Below are positions 39,788 to 47,974 of a stretch of DNA of 50,462 nt, piece after piece. Position 1 is the stretch's first letter. Each line of letters begins with the position of its first letter. The translations under genes and the position numbers were made by a program. Where the stretch lies: the NCBI GenBank assembly GCA_026392155.1, contig JAPLCP010000056.1:1-50462 (forward strand), given 5' to 3'. The notes beneath the pieces were generated by a model. It did no database searches. It was not told the origin of the DNA and was given only the letters and a program-made list of their open reading frames with translations. Source of the DNA: Armatimonadota bacterium. Lineage in GTDB: Bacteria > Armatimonadota > Armatimonadia > Armatimonadales > Armatimonadaceae.

Positions 39788-40077
39788 TGTGGGCGCTCGT
39801 GTTGGGAAATCTGTTTCTCCGCCTCTAAGCGATAGAACATTCGAATGTCATCGTCCGTGGGGGGGCCAATCCGAAAGACCACAATGCTGCCGTCTTTGAA
39901 GCGCTCCCAGAGGGCCATTCCTGCGGCCTTTCGAGTTTCGCCAATGACGTATTCGCCTGTGCCGGGATGAATTGCGATCACTTTTCCTAGGTGTTTAGGC
40001 TCTAAGAAAGCTCTCAGCTGCTCTTCGTAGATCTGATGCGCACGGGTGCGTTCGTCAAGACTGGAAACGGTAGACAT
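39784..40077 (-). CDS. Small partner protein of the aspartic-protease gene
   Basis: This 97-residue protein contains LEPKHLGKVIAIHPGTGEYV, then IGETRKAAGMALWERFKDGS and IVVFRIG. From memory, similar short proteins with a GxYxIGET segment precede clan AA protease genes in other bacteria, particularly cyanobacteria. The 4-nt overlap with the protease gene indicates co-translation. Function is unknown; a role as substrate-delivery or regulatory partner is speculative. Confidence 0.75.
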   Translation of the reverse strand: MSTVSSLDERTRAHQIYEEQLRAFLEPKHLGKVIAIHPGTGEYVIGETRKAAGMALWERFKDGSIVVFRIGPPTDDDIRMFYRLEAEKQISQHERPQ

Positions 40078-40168
40078 GATGATTTAGTATACCGCCTGAA
40101 GAATTTTGGCTTTTGGGCAGGATTCTGGCACGGGTCTGGCGTAAGGTTTTATCCGGAAGGTTTTTTCA

Positions 40169-41263
40169 ATGGATACAGAAATCACAACAATCTCTGAGGG
40201 CGCTGCAGTTGAGGCCAAGCCCCTTCGTGTCGGCTTTATCGGCTGTGGTGGGATCGCGCAGACCCACATCGGCTACATGACCAAGATCCCAGGCGTCTCG
40301 ATTGTCGCCGGGGCGGACATCCGCCAGGTGGCGCTCGACGTGATGCACAGCAAGCATGGCGTCGCGACCGACCATCTCTTTACCGATTTTAACGAGATGC
40401 TCAAGACCGTGGGCGACGATATTGACGCGATCTCGGTGTGTACGCCCAACGGCGTGCATGCCAAAGCGGCGATTGCGGCGGCCAATGCAGGCAAAGACAT
40501 CCTCTGCGAGAAGCCCATCGCGATGAACCCCACCGAGGCGCAGGCGATTGCCGATGCCGTTCATGCCAATGGCGTCAAGTTCGTCATGGGCTTCCAGCAC
40601 CGCTACGAGCCCAAGAGCAAGTACGTCCGTGATCTCATCGAGAGCGGTGCTCTTGGCAAGATTATGTATGTTCGCGCTCAAGCCCTGCGCCGCCGTGGCA
40701 TCCCGAACTGGGGTGTCTTTGGCCGTAAAGAGCTGCAAGGTGGCGGCCCGATGATTGATATCGGCGTGCATATCCTCGACACCGCGCACAGCCTCATCGG
40801 CAACCCTACCCCGATCACCGCGACCGGCAACACCTGGACCTGGATGGGCAACAAGCCCAGCGAAGTCAAGAGCCAGTGGCCGGGCTGGGATCACGAGACC
40901 TACACGGTCGAGGACCTCGCTGCCGGGATGATCCGCTTCGACAACGGCACCATTCTCACGCTGGAGTCGAGCTTCTGCAACCATATCAAAGAGGATGTCT
41001 TCGACATTCAGATCATGGGCGAGAAGGGCGGCGTCATCTGGAGCACGTCGGAGACCTACACGGACTGGGAAGGCTACATGATCAACGCGACCCCCGCGTA
41101 CTACCCCAAGTGGGACATGTGGCAGTACAAGATCCAGCACTTCATCGAGGTCGTGAGAGACGGTCGCCCCAACGAGTGCCCGGTCGAGCACGGCGTCATG
41201 GTGCAGAAGATGCTCAGCGGCATCTACGCCTCCGCCGAGCAGGGCAAGGAAGTCGCGATCTAA
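40169..41263 (+). CDS. Gfo/Idh/MocA-family NAD(P)-dependent oxidoreductase
   Basis: This 364-residue protein has a Rossmann fold (RVGFIGCGGIAQTHIGYMTK, GxGxxA-type with a Gly-rich turn), the conserved CEKPIAMNPTEAQAI motif (EKP catalytic lysine) and a C-terminal substrate domain with GGGPMIDIGVHILDTAHSLI, in which Asp and His are catalytic. Members oxidise sugars, sugar acids or inositols, or deglycosylate; the specific substrate cannot be read from sequence. GGAAGG lies before the ATG at 40169. The gene stands alone with its own terminator. Confidence 0.93.
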   Translation: MDTEITTISEGAAVEAKPLRVGFIGCGGIAQTHIGYMTKIPGVSIVAGADIRQVALDVMHSKHGVATDHLFTDFNEMLKTVGDDIDAISVCTPNGVHAKAAIAAANAGKDILCEKPIAMNPTEAQAIADAVHANGVKFVMGFQHRYEPKSKYVRDLIESGALGKIMYVRAQALRRRGIPNWGVFGRKELQGGGPMIDIGVHILDTAHSLIGNPTPITATGNTWTWMGNKPSEVKSQWPGWDHETYTVEDLAAGMIRFDNGTILTLESSFCNHIKEDVFDIQIMGEKGGVIWSTSETYTDWEGYMINATPAYYPKWDMWQYKIQHFIEVVRDGRPNECPVEHGVMVQKMLSGIYASAEQGKEVAI

Positions 41264-41277
41264 ACCCTCCTCCCCTG

Positions 41278-41312
41278 CCCCTCCTCCCAATCCTGGGAGG
41301 AGGGGTGTTTTT
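41278..41312 (+). terminator. Terminator after the Gfo/Idh/MocA gene
   Basis: CCCCTCCTCCC (41278-41288) and GGGAGGAGGGG (41295-41305) form a perfect 11-bp stem with a 6-nt loop, followed by TGTTTTTG. Confidence 0.9.
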
Positions 41313-41324
41313 GTTTTACGAGTC

Positions 41325-41345
41325 CGGGCCCATTTATGCGCCCGA
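41325..41345. repeat. Dispersed repeat, copy 2
   Basis: These 21 nt, containing GGGCCCATTTATGCGCCCG, are identical to 38877-38897. The repeat lies in the 135-bp gap before the macrodomain gene. The flanks also share CCGCAC, seen left of copy 1 (38857-38862) and right of copy 2. Confidence 0.7.
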
Positions 41346-41398
41346 CATATATCCGCACGAAAACAATCCCGCCCATCCGACGAATGTTGCATTGGTTT

Positions 41399-41893
41399 TT
41401 ACGGAAGCAAAGATTGATAGAGCGCCAGATCTGAGGCGAGATAACAGCAAAAACTCACCTCGTCAAACTCGCCGCCGAAGCTCTGGACGGTTTCCACGGC
41501 GATCTTTGCGGCTTTCTCGGGTGGGTAGCCAAAGATTCCGGTGCTGATGCAGGGGAAGGCGATGGTTTTTAGACCCTGCTCAGCGGCGATCTCTAAGCTA
41601 CGCCGGTAGCACAAGACGAGCTTCTCGGGCTCGCCTTTGTCACCGCCACGCCAAACCGGGCCGACGGTGTGGACGATGAAGCGGGCCGGGAGGTTGTAGC
41701 CCTTGGTGAGCTTTGCTTCGCCCGTCTTGCAGCCTCCGAGGAGGCGACACTCGTGGACGAGCTCGGGGCCAGCGGCGCGGTGGATCGCACCGTCTACGCC
41801 GCCGCCACCGAGGAGCGAGGAGTTCGCAGCGTTCACGATGGCGTCTACAGCGAGTTTCGTAATATCACCCTGAATTGCACGCAAAGTCTGCAT
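41399..41893 (-). CDS. Macrodomain protein, O-acetyl-ADP-ribose deacetylase-like
   Basis: This 164-residue stand-alone macrodomain has the ADP-ribose-binding motifs [20 protein letters not shown], then [17 protein letters not shown], the [10 protein letters not shown] strand and [20 protein letters not shown]. It resembles YmdB-type deacetylases or mono-ADP-ribosyl hydrolases. The gene is minus strand, head to head with the HD-GYP gene at 41929. Confidence 0.93.
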   Translation of the reverse strand: MQTLRAIQGDITKLAVDAIVNAANSSLLGGGGVDGAIHRAAGPELVHECRLLGGCKTGEAKLTKGYNLPARFIVHTVGPVWRGGDKGEPEKLVLCYRRSLEIAAEQGLKTIAFPCISTGIFGYPPEKAAKIAVETVQSFGGEFDEVSFCCYLASDLALYQSLLP

Positions 41894-41928
41894 AGACTAT
41901 TCTATCCGACCGACTATAGGAGAGACTT

Positions 41929-43290
41929 ATGGTCGTTACCGAACAGCCACTCTCTATCGTCAGCCTGCTGGCCGCTCTTTCGTATGCGCTGGATCTTACC
42001 GAAGGCCAGCCGATGGGCCATGCGATTCGTACCTGCCTGATCGGGCTACGACTGGCCCGCGCGATCGGCCTTACGGGAGAGGAGCGGGATAATCTGCACT
42101 TGGCGCTGCTGCTTAAGGACTCTGGTTGCTCCAGTAACGCCGCCCGGATGTTTGCGCTCTTTGGGGGCAACGAGATTCTCGCCAAGCAAGACTCCAAGAT
42201 CCACGACTGGCGGCGCATGCACGAGGCGATTCAGTTTGCGCTACGCCATGCCGCGCCACAAGAGGGGCTTCGTAAGCGCATCGCCCAGCTCAAGGAGCTG
42301 GCACGGCAGCCCGTACGCGTGATGGATGTACTGACGGAGACACGCTGCACCCGTGGCGCGGAGATCGCACGACTTCTGGGACTGAGCCCGGATGTCTCGT
42401 CGGCCATCTACTCTCTGGATGAGCACTGGGACGGCCAAGGAGCACCGTATCACCGTAAAGGCGACGAGATTCCCTTGCTGGCCCGGATCGCCTGCCTCTC
42501 CCAGACGATGGAAGTCTTCGCCACGACCTACGGCACCACACGGGCCTATCAGATGCTCACGCAGCGCTCTGGAACGTGGTTCGACCCAGAGCTGGTGAGA
42601 GCAGCACGTGCTTTTGAACACGACACGGTTTTCTGGGACGGCGTGCGCAACCAGCCGGAAGTTCTCTTGCGGCTCAAGACCAGCGAGCGCCTGCACCAGC
42701 AAGTCACGGAGGCGAGCCTCGACAATATCTGCGCCGCCTTTGCGCGTATCGTGGATGCCAAGTCATCGTTCACGGGGGAGCACTCGGTGCGAGTGGCGGA
42801 GTATGCCGAGCAGCTCGCACTAAGCCTCGGGATGGGGGAGCTTCGCCGCGCGACCCTCCGCCGTGCGGCGCTTCTCCACGATCTGGGGAAGCTTGCCATC
42901 CCCAACCTCATTCTGGACAAGCCCGACCGCCTCACCGACGATGAGTTTGCCCAGATCAAGAAGCATCCATACTACACGGCGGTGATCCTGGGCCAGATTC
43001 CCGGCTTTGGGCGCATCACCGAGATCGCGGCTGCCCACCATGAGAAGCTCAATGGGACGGGCTACCACCTAGGGCTTACCGGCGACAAACTGGATATCGA
43101 GATGCGAATACTCGCCGTCGCCGATATCTACGATGCCCTCACCGCCGCTCGGCCCTACCGCGCTGCCATGCCCCTCGAACAAGCGCTCGCCATTCTCCAA
43201 AAAGATGCGGGAGTCGCCCTCGACCCTGACTGCGTCGCCGCCGCCGAGAAGATCGCGTACCAAGAGCCACCTCTCGCTCTCGCAGCGTAG
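41929..43290 (+). CDS. Tandem HD-domain protein with variant HD-GYP domain
   Basis: This 453-residue soluble protein has two HD-like halves. The first (about residues 25-240) is degenerate: LLLKDSGCSSNAARMF replaces the HD pair with KD, yet it retains DEHWDGQGAP. The second (about 265-445) has a proper GEHSVRVAEYAEQLALSLGM, LLHDLGKLAIPNLILDKPDR and IKKHPYYTAVIL, but its motif is HHEKLNGTGYH where HD-GYP enzymes usually have DGxGYP. It probably binds or hydrolyses c-di-GMP or a related nucleotide. An AGGAGAG SD precedes the ATG. Confidence 0.88.
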   Translation: MVVTEQPLSIVSLLAALSYALDLTEGQPMGHAIRTCLIGLRLARAIGLTGEERDNLHLALLLKDSGCSSNAARMFALFGGNEILAKQDSKIHDWRRMHEAIQFALRHAAPQEGLRKRIAQLKELARQPVRVMDVLTETRCTRGAEIARLLGLSPDVSSAIYSLDEHWDGQGAPYHRKGDEIPLLARIACLSQTMEVFATTYGTTRAYQMLTQRSGTWFDPELVRAARAFEHDTVFWDGVRNQPEVLLRLKTSERLHQQVTEASLDNICAAFARIVDAKSSFTGEHSVRVAEYAEQLALSLGMGELRRATLRRAALLHDLGKLAIPNLILDKPDRLTDDEFAQIKKHPYYTAVILGQIPGFGRITEIAAAHHEKLNGTGYHLGLTGDKLDIEMRILAVADIYDALTAARPYRAAMPLEQALAILQKDAGVALDPDCVAAAEKIAYQEPPLALAA

Positions 43291-43302
43291 TACAATGCAT
43301 CT

Positions 43303-44382
43303 GTGATAACTTCGGAGCGTTTGGCGTGGCGGGCGGCGCTGCTGCTGATTCTAGGCTACATGGCCTACTACTTCTGTCGGACTAATTTCTCGGTGGGGCG
43401 GCCCTCGCAGCTTTTGGAGCTGGCACAGGGCGGGGTCTCTCACGAAGTCGCGACGGTGGCGCTGGGGCGAGTTGCGACTTTTGGGGTGATCGCGGGAATC
43501 TGTGGGAAGTTGCTGGCGGGGCGTGTGGTTGCAAAGCTTGGCGGCGTGGGCGCGTTTGTTCTGGGGGGACTGGGAGCGGCGCTGGCGACCGTGGCCTTTG
43601 GTTTTAGCAACAGCATTCCGCTCTTTGGAGTTTGCTGGGGCGCCAACCGGATCTTTCAGGCGGTGGGCTGGCCTGCGGCGGTGCGCATCGTGGGGAGCTG
43701 GTTTCCGGCGGGGAGCTACGGCAAGGCAATGGGGATTGTCTCACTCGCCTGGCTCTTTGGCGATGCGCTCTCGCGGGCGATCCCGAAAACCCATGAGCCC
43801 GTTCCCCTTCGCCAGCTCTTCGCACGTCCCGCCTTTCTCGGTGTCTGTGTGGGAGCATTTGGCTTCACGCTGGTCAATGTCACACTCTCCGAGTGGCTAC
43901 CGGTGTACTTCACCGGAATCGGGCTGAGCCAGGGAAGTGCCGCGCTGGCAAGCGGGCTCTATCCACTCATGGGGGGCGTCAGCGCCGTTGCCTTTGGAGC
44001 TTGGGGGGATCGGATCGGGGGGCATGGACGGCAAAAGCTCTTGCTCATCGGCTTGCTCCTCACCGCGCTGAGCATGGCGGGTTTTCTGCTGGCAAAGACT
44101 CCCACCATCGCCTTTGTTTTGGTGGCTTTCTCGGGCTTGGTGGCGGGCGGTCCGTATGCCTACACGGTGGGGGCGGCGGCGCTGGACTTGGTCGAGTCGA
44201 AGCAAGCCGCAAGCGTGAATGGAATCATTGACGGTGTCGGCTATCTGGGGGCGATTCTTGCCGGAGAAGCTCTCGCTCGGCTTGCCGTCGCCCTGGGCTG
44301 GAACGGGGCCTTTGCCGCACTCGCCGGGGTTTGTCTACTGGCAAGCACGCTCTGTGCCATTTTGAATCGGCAAGCGCGGTAA
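43303..44382 (+). CDS. MFS transporter of the organophosphate:phosphate antiporter type
   Basis: This 359-residue membrane protein has the OPA-type first helix (LGYMAYYFCRTNFSVGRP), RIFQAVGWPAAVRIVGSWFP and SEWLPVYFTGIGLSQGSAAL, then VNGIIDGVGYLGAILAGEAL. Relatives such as GlpT and UhpT are about 440 residues with 12 helices. Here the sequence runs from helix 5 (MGIVSLAWLFGDALSRA) almost directly to the loop before helix 7 (PLRQLFARPAFLGVCVGAFG), so helix 6 and the central loop seem absent. The start is a GTG at 43303; a TTG at 43321 behind GGAG is an alternative. Confidence 0.82.
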   Translation: MITSERLAWRAALLLILGYMAYYFCRTNFSVGRPSQLLELAQGGVSHEVATVALGRVATFGVIAGICGKLLAGRVVAKLGGVGAFVLGGLGAALATVAFGFSNSIPLFGVCWGANRIFQAVGWPAAVRIVGSWFPAGSYGKAMGIVSLAWLFGDALSRAIPKTHEPVPLRQLFARPAFLGVCVGAFGFTLVNVTLSEWLPVYFTGIGLSQGSAALASGLYPLMGGVSAVAFGAWGDRIGGHGRQKLLLIGLLLTALSMAGFLLAKTPTIAFVLVAFSGLVAGGPYAYTVGAAALDLVESKQAASVNGIIDGVGYLGAILAGEALARLAVALGWNGAFAALAGVCLLASTLCAILNRQAR

Positions 44383-44393
44383 ACTTCAGGGAG

Positions 44394-45269
44394 ATGCCTA
44401 ACAAGTACGCCCGTAAGCTCGCTGCAAAGCTCGCCCCTGACCCCGACGCGTTTCTGGAAGCACTGGAAGCGGGGAGGAGTGCCTGTCCTGCTGTACTTTG
44501 GCTGCACGACAGTGCCGAGAGTCCGTTCGAGAGCAAGCCCCCCGCTTCCTGGCAGCCCGAGTTTGTGCAAGCTGTCGCGACAGGCGAGCGTCCTGGTCGC
44601 CACGCCCTCCACGACGAAGGTGCTTACTACTGTTTGGATCTATCGTCGGTGTTTGAGGCGAGTGCGCTCTGTGGCCTCTCCGCGGGTGGCATGGTGGTGG
44701 ATGTCTGCGCCGCGCCGGGGGGCAAGACGGTCTTTGCGCATCGTGCGCTCGCACCCGAGCGCCTCATCGCCAACGAGGTGATCGGCAAGCGCCTCGGGCC
44801 GCTGACGGGCAATCTGAAGCGCTGCAAAGTTCCCGCCGAGACGCGTTGTGCCGATCCGTCCAAGCTTGCCGAGGAGCTTTCCGGGCTGGCGAGTGTGGTC
44901 TTAGTGGACGCGCCGTGCTCCGGGCAGTCGCTCCTGGCACGGGGGCAAGACAATCCTGGTGCGTTTCATCCCATCAATGTCAACTCCTGCGCCAACCGTC
45001 AAAAGCGCATTCTGGCGGAGTCCGTGCGCCTACTTGCTCCTGGCGGCTTTCTGCTCTACTCCACATGCACCTATGCGCGGGAAGAAAATGAAGATGTGCT
45101 GGCTTGGCTACTGACCCGTTTCCCCGAGCTGACGGCGCAAGAGCTCCCCACGCACGCCGCGCACCGCTCTCCCCACGCCGATTTCCCCTGCTACCGGCTC
45201 TGGCCCGATGCGGGGTATGGAGCAGGGGGATTTGTGGCTTTGCTTCAGCATCCAATTTCCACCCCATGA
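44394..45269 (+). CDS. RsmF/NSUN-family rRNA or tRNA m5C methyltransferase
   Basis: This 291-residue protein has the SAM-binding motif VVDVCAAPGGKTVFAHRAL, motif IV with the first cysteine (VLVDAPCSGQSLLARGQDN) and the catalytic second cysteine motif (LLYSTCTYAREENEDVLAW). It lacks an obvious C-terminal PUA domain. It would methylate cytosine-5 in rRNA or tRNA. The ATG at 44394 lies 11 nt after the transporter stop; an upstream start inside that gene is less likely. Confidence 0.9.
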   Translation: MPNKYARKLAAKLAPDPDAFLEALEAGRSACPAVLWLHDSAESPFESKPPASWQPEFVQAVATGERPGRHALHDEGAYYCLDLSSVFEASALCGLSAGGMVVDVCAAPGGKTVFAHRALAPERLIANEVIGKRLGPLTGNLKRCKVPAETRCADPSKLAEELSGLASVVLVDAPCSGQSLLARGQDNPGAFHPINVNSCANRQKRILAESVRLLAPGGFLLYSTCTYAREENEDVLAWLLTRFPELTAQELPTHAAHRSPHADFPCYRLWPDAGYGAGGFVALLQHPISTP

Positions 45270-45320
45270 AATGGGACGTTTGGGTAGCCCGGCACGGGCT
45301 TCGCGGCACGCAGTGCCACT

Positions 45321-45347
45321 GCAGACGCTGGTTTTCAACCAGCGGCA
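45321..45347. promoter_or_regulatory. Bulged hairpin in the gap before the GGDEF/HD-GYP gene
   Basis: CGCTGGTT (45326-45333) and AACCAGCG (45337-45344) form a perfect 8-bp stem with a TTC loop, extended by CTGC/GCAG. No T run follows. It may end the upstream mRNA or be a dispersed intergenic repeat. The surrounding 160 bp hold no convincing ORF. Confidence 0.4.
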
Positions 45348-45375
45348 GATCTGTATAGGACATTTAATCAGGTAT

Positions 45376-45402
45376 TAAGACGGCGCGTGTAATTGCCGAT
45401 AA
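45376..45402 (+). promoter_or_regulatory. Predicted sigma-28 promoter of the GGDEF/HD-GYP gene
   Basis: TAAG (45376-45379), then exactly 15 nt, then GCCGATAA (45395-45402), an exact match to the sigma-28 -10 consensus with a one-mismatch TAAA box at the right spacing. The coding start lies about 30 nt downstream. This would put a c-di-GMP enzyme in the FliA regulon. Confidence 0.55.
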
Positions 45403-45430
45403 TCGGAGATAGAGAACCTGCTTGTCTTCG

Positions 45431-47953
45431 ATGAACACACTACCTACGATCGCACAAAACTACCTTAAACTTATCTATACGCTTGGTGGAGTGTTGCTTG
45501 CGCTTGCCTTGTGGCAGCTGTGCCATATCACCAACCCGCAGTTCAACTGGGGGCACTTGACGATTTTTGTGGTGCTTGCGGGCATGGTGGGGCCAAAGAA
45601 GATTCGCCTGACGCGTAGCCGTACCACCGATGATGTGGGGGCAATGTCCCTGGGTTTCACGATTATCTACGCCACGATGCTCCACTTCGGGCCGCCCGCT
45701 GCGGTGCTGGCTGCCTGTGCCAATGTCTTTGTGGGCTGCTTTCGCCAACCAAGCTACCAGCGCATGTTCAACGTGGCTCTCTCGGCAGTGGAGGCAACCA
45801 CTTCGGGCCTGGCTCTCAGCCTCTTGCGTGATGTGGGGGTCTCGGGGTGGCTGCGGGGTGAGTCTCCTGAGAAAGTGACGGTGGCGCATCTGCCTGCGGT
45901 TCTGATCGGTGCGATTGTCTACTACGCCGTCAATACCGGAGGCGTTTCCACGATTATTTCTCTCACCAGTAAACAAAATATTGTCGCCCTCTGGAAAGAG
46001 AACTTCCTCTGGACACTGCCTAGCTACCTGGCAGGAGCGAGTGCCAGTGGCCTAGCGCTTCTCTTGCTAGGGCTGACGGGCAATCATGTTGCAACACTGA
46101 CCATTGTGGTCTTTGTGGCCCCTGTCGGCTACATGACCTACACCGTCTACGAAACCTACACCGCGCGGGCTCGGGAGAAGCAGGAGCATATTGAGGAGCT
46201 TCAGACCAGCCAGGCGCAGCTTGCCGAGCTGTATTTAGCGACCATTAAGAGCCTTGCGCTCGCCATTGATGCGAAAGATCAGTATACCCACCAGCACATT
46301 CTACGTGTCCAGCGCTACTCCGTGGCAGTCGGGGAGCACTTGGGGCTCTCCGAAAACGACATGGAAGGCCTGCGAACAGGCGCACTACTGCACGATATTG
46401 GTAAGCTTGGCGTGCCTGAGTATGTCTTGCTCAAGCCGGGCAAGCTAACGGCAGATGAGTTTGACAAGATCAAGAAGCACCCCGAGATCGGGGCTGCGAT
46501 CCTTGACCCGGTGGAGTTCCCCTGGCCCGTCTTGCCGGTGGTGAAGTACCACCATGAGAAGTGGGACGGTACCGGCTACCCCGAAGGGCTGGCCGGTGAG
46601 GACATTCCCTTCACGGCGCGCATTCTCGCGGTCGCTGATGTCTACGATGCGCTGACCTCGAACCGCTCTTACCGTAATGCTTGGACGCATGAGAAGGCGA
46701 TCCATGTGATCCAAAAAGACGCAGGGACGCACTTTGACCCCGTGATCGCTCAGGCGTTTCTGGAGGTCATTGATGGTGTCGTGCAGGAGATGGCCAAAGA
46801 GGGGCAGGGGCCACTAGTTCCCCGCAAAGAGACACCGATCTACGCCACCAAAGCCGATGAAGCTGCCCGAGACATTCACCGTGCCTCGTCGGAGCTCTGG
46901 GCGCTCTACGAAGTGGCACAGACCCTCTCGGCCAGCATGGGAATCACCGAGACTCTGGACATTCTGGCGCGCAAGCTGGAGGCGATTCTGCCTGGTACCT
47001 CGTGTCTCTTCTTGCTCAAGTCCGAAGGCAACCCCGACACCTTGGTCGCACGTGCGGCTGTCGGAACCAACCGCGAGCACTTTCTCGGCTGTCAGACCAG
47101 CGGCTCGCGTAGCCTCACGCTTAAGACCGTCGAGCAGCGGACGACCTACCTGGGAGGCTTTGACCACGATGACCTGCTGATCACCAGCTCGACGCAGGTG
47201 CCTTGGGCCCCGCTCAACTCCTCGCTGATCGTCCCCATTGTGCACCAAGGAGAGGCGCTCGGTAGCATCAATCTCTACCACCAGCACGCCGTGGCTTTCT
47301 CACAGCACGATCAGCACTTACTGGAGATGATCTCGGAGCGCGCTGCGATGGCGATCTACAACGGCCTGCTCTACGACCGAACTCGTAGCCATGCCTTCAC
47401 CGACCCGCTCACCGAGCTCTACAACCTGCGGTTCTTGACCCAGCATGTGGAGAAGCGCTGTGAAGAAGACGAAGAGGCTCGCCGATTCTCGGTGCTCTGT
47501 ATGGACTTGGATCACTTTAAGCCCGTCAACGACAACTTTGGCCACCTACGCGGCGACGATGTCCTGCGCGACTTAGCACAGATTCTCCGGGAGACCGTCG
47601 GCCCGCGCGATGTGGTCGCTCGTTATGGCGGCGATGAGTTTCTGGTGATTGTGGAGGATGCCGGACAAGACGAAGCCAACGAGATCTCACGGCGAATCCA
47701 TGATGCGGTTGTCTCCTACGACACCCGACTGGTGCATCCCTTGCTAGGCACTCTGCGACTAGGGGTGAGTATCGGCTCTGCGTGCTTCCCCAAAGATGGA
47801 ATGGACTGTGCGAGCCTGCTCTCGGTAGCAGATCAGCGCATGTACCAGGACAAGACCGAACGCAAGCTCCGTCAGATGGCGGGAGCCCCAACCCTCCAGC
47901 AGCCTAAAATTGCGACGGCGCGAAGCAGTGCATCACGCAAAAAAGCCGCATAG
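45431..47953 (+). CDS. Membrane c-di-GMP enzyme: MASE-like, HD-GYP, GAF and GGDEF domains
   Basis: This protein of about 840 residues has an N-terminal membrane region with about seven helices (residues 10-250), a short coiled coil, an intact HD-GYP domain (HQHILRVQRYSVAVGEHLGL, GALLHDIGKLGVPEYVLL, VKYHHEKWDGTGYPEGLAGE), a GAF-type sensor (about 490-640) and a C-terminal GGDEF domain with exact motif RYGGDEFLVIVED. It can in principle make and degrade c-di-GMP. I use the ATG at 45431; a TTG at 45422 is possible. A PilZ receptor lies at 3204. The predicted sigma-28 promoter upstream links it to motility. Confidence 0.95.
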   Translation: MNTLPTIAQNYLKLIYTLGGVLLALALWQLCHITNPQFNWGHLTIFVVLAGMVGPKKIRLTRSRTTDDVGAMSLGFTIIYATMLHFGPPAAVLAACANVFVGCFRQPSYQRMFNVALSAVEATTSGLALSLLRDVGVSGWLRGESPEKVTVAHLPAVLIGAIVYYAVNTGGVSTIISLTSKQNIVALWKENFLWTLPSYLAGASASGLALLLLGLTGNHVATLTIVVFVAPVGYMTYTVYETYTARAREKQEHIEELQTSQAQLAELYLATIKSLALAIDAKDQYTHQHILRVQRYSVAVGEHLGLSENDMEGLRTGALLHDIGKLGVPEYVLLKPGKLTADEFDKIKKHPEIGAAILDPVEFPWPVLPVVKYHHEKWDGTGYPEGLAGEDIPFTARILAVADVYDALTSNRSYRNAWTHEKAIHVIQKDAGTHFDPVIAQAFLEVIDGVVQEMAKEGQGPLVPRKETPIYATKADEAARDIHRASSELWALYEVAQTLSASMGITETLDILARKLEAILPGTSCLFLLKSEGNPDTLVARAAVGTNREHFLGCQTSGSRSLTLKTVEQRTTYLGGFDHDDLLITSSTQVPWAPLNSSLIVPIVHQGEALGSINLYHQHAVAFSQHDQHLLEMISERAAMAIYNGLLYDRTRSHAFTDPLTELYNLRFLTQHVEKRCEEDEEARRFSVLCMDLDHFKPVNDNFGHLRGDDVLRDLAQILRETVGPRDVVARYGGDEFLVIVEDAGQDEANEISRRIHDAVVSYDTRLVHPLLGTLRLGVSIGSACFPKDGMDCASLLSVADQRMYQDKTERKLRQMAGAPTLQQPKIATARSSASRKKAA

Positions 47954-47974
47954 GGATTGCAAATAGCGTAAACT

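Noticed and set aside
40126-40141. Sigma-54-like sequence TGGCACG-N4-TGGC upstream of the Gfo/Idh/MocA gene
   Set aside because: The GG-N10-GC spacing fits, but the -12 element is imperfect, no sigma-54 activator is in the window and one such match is expected by chance.
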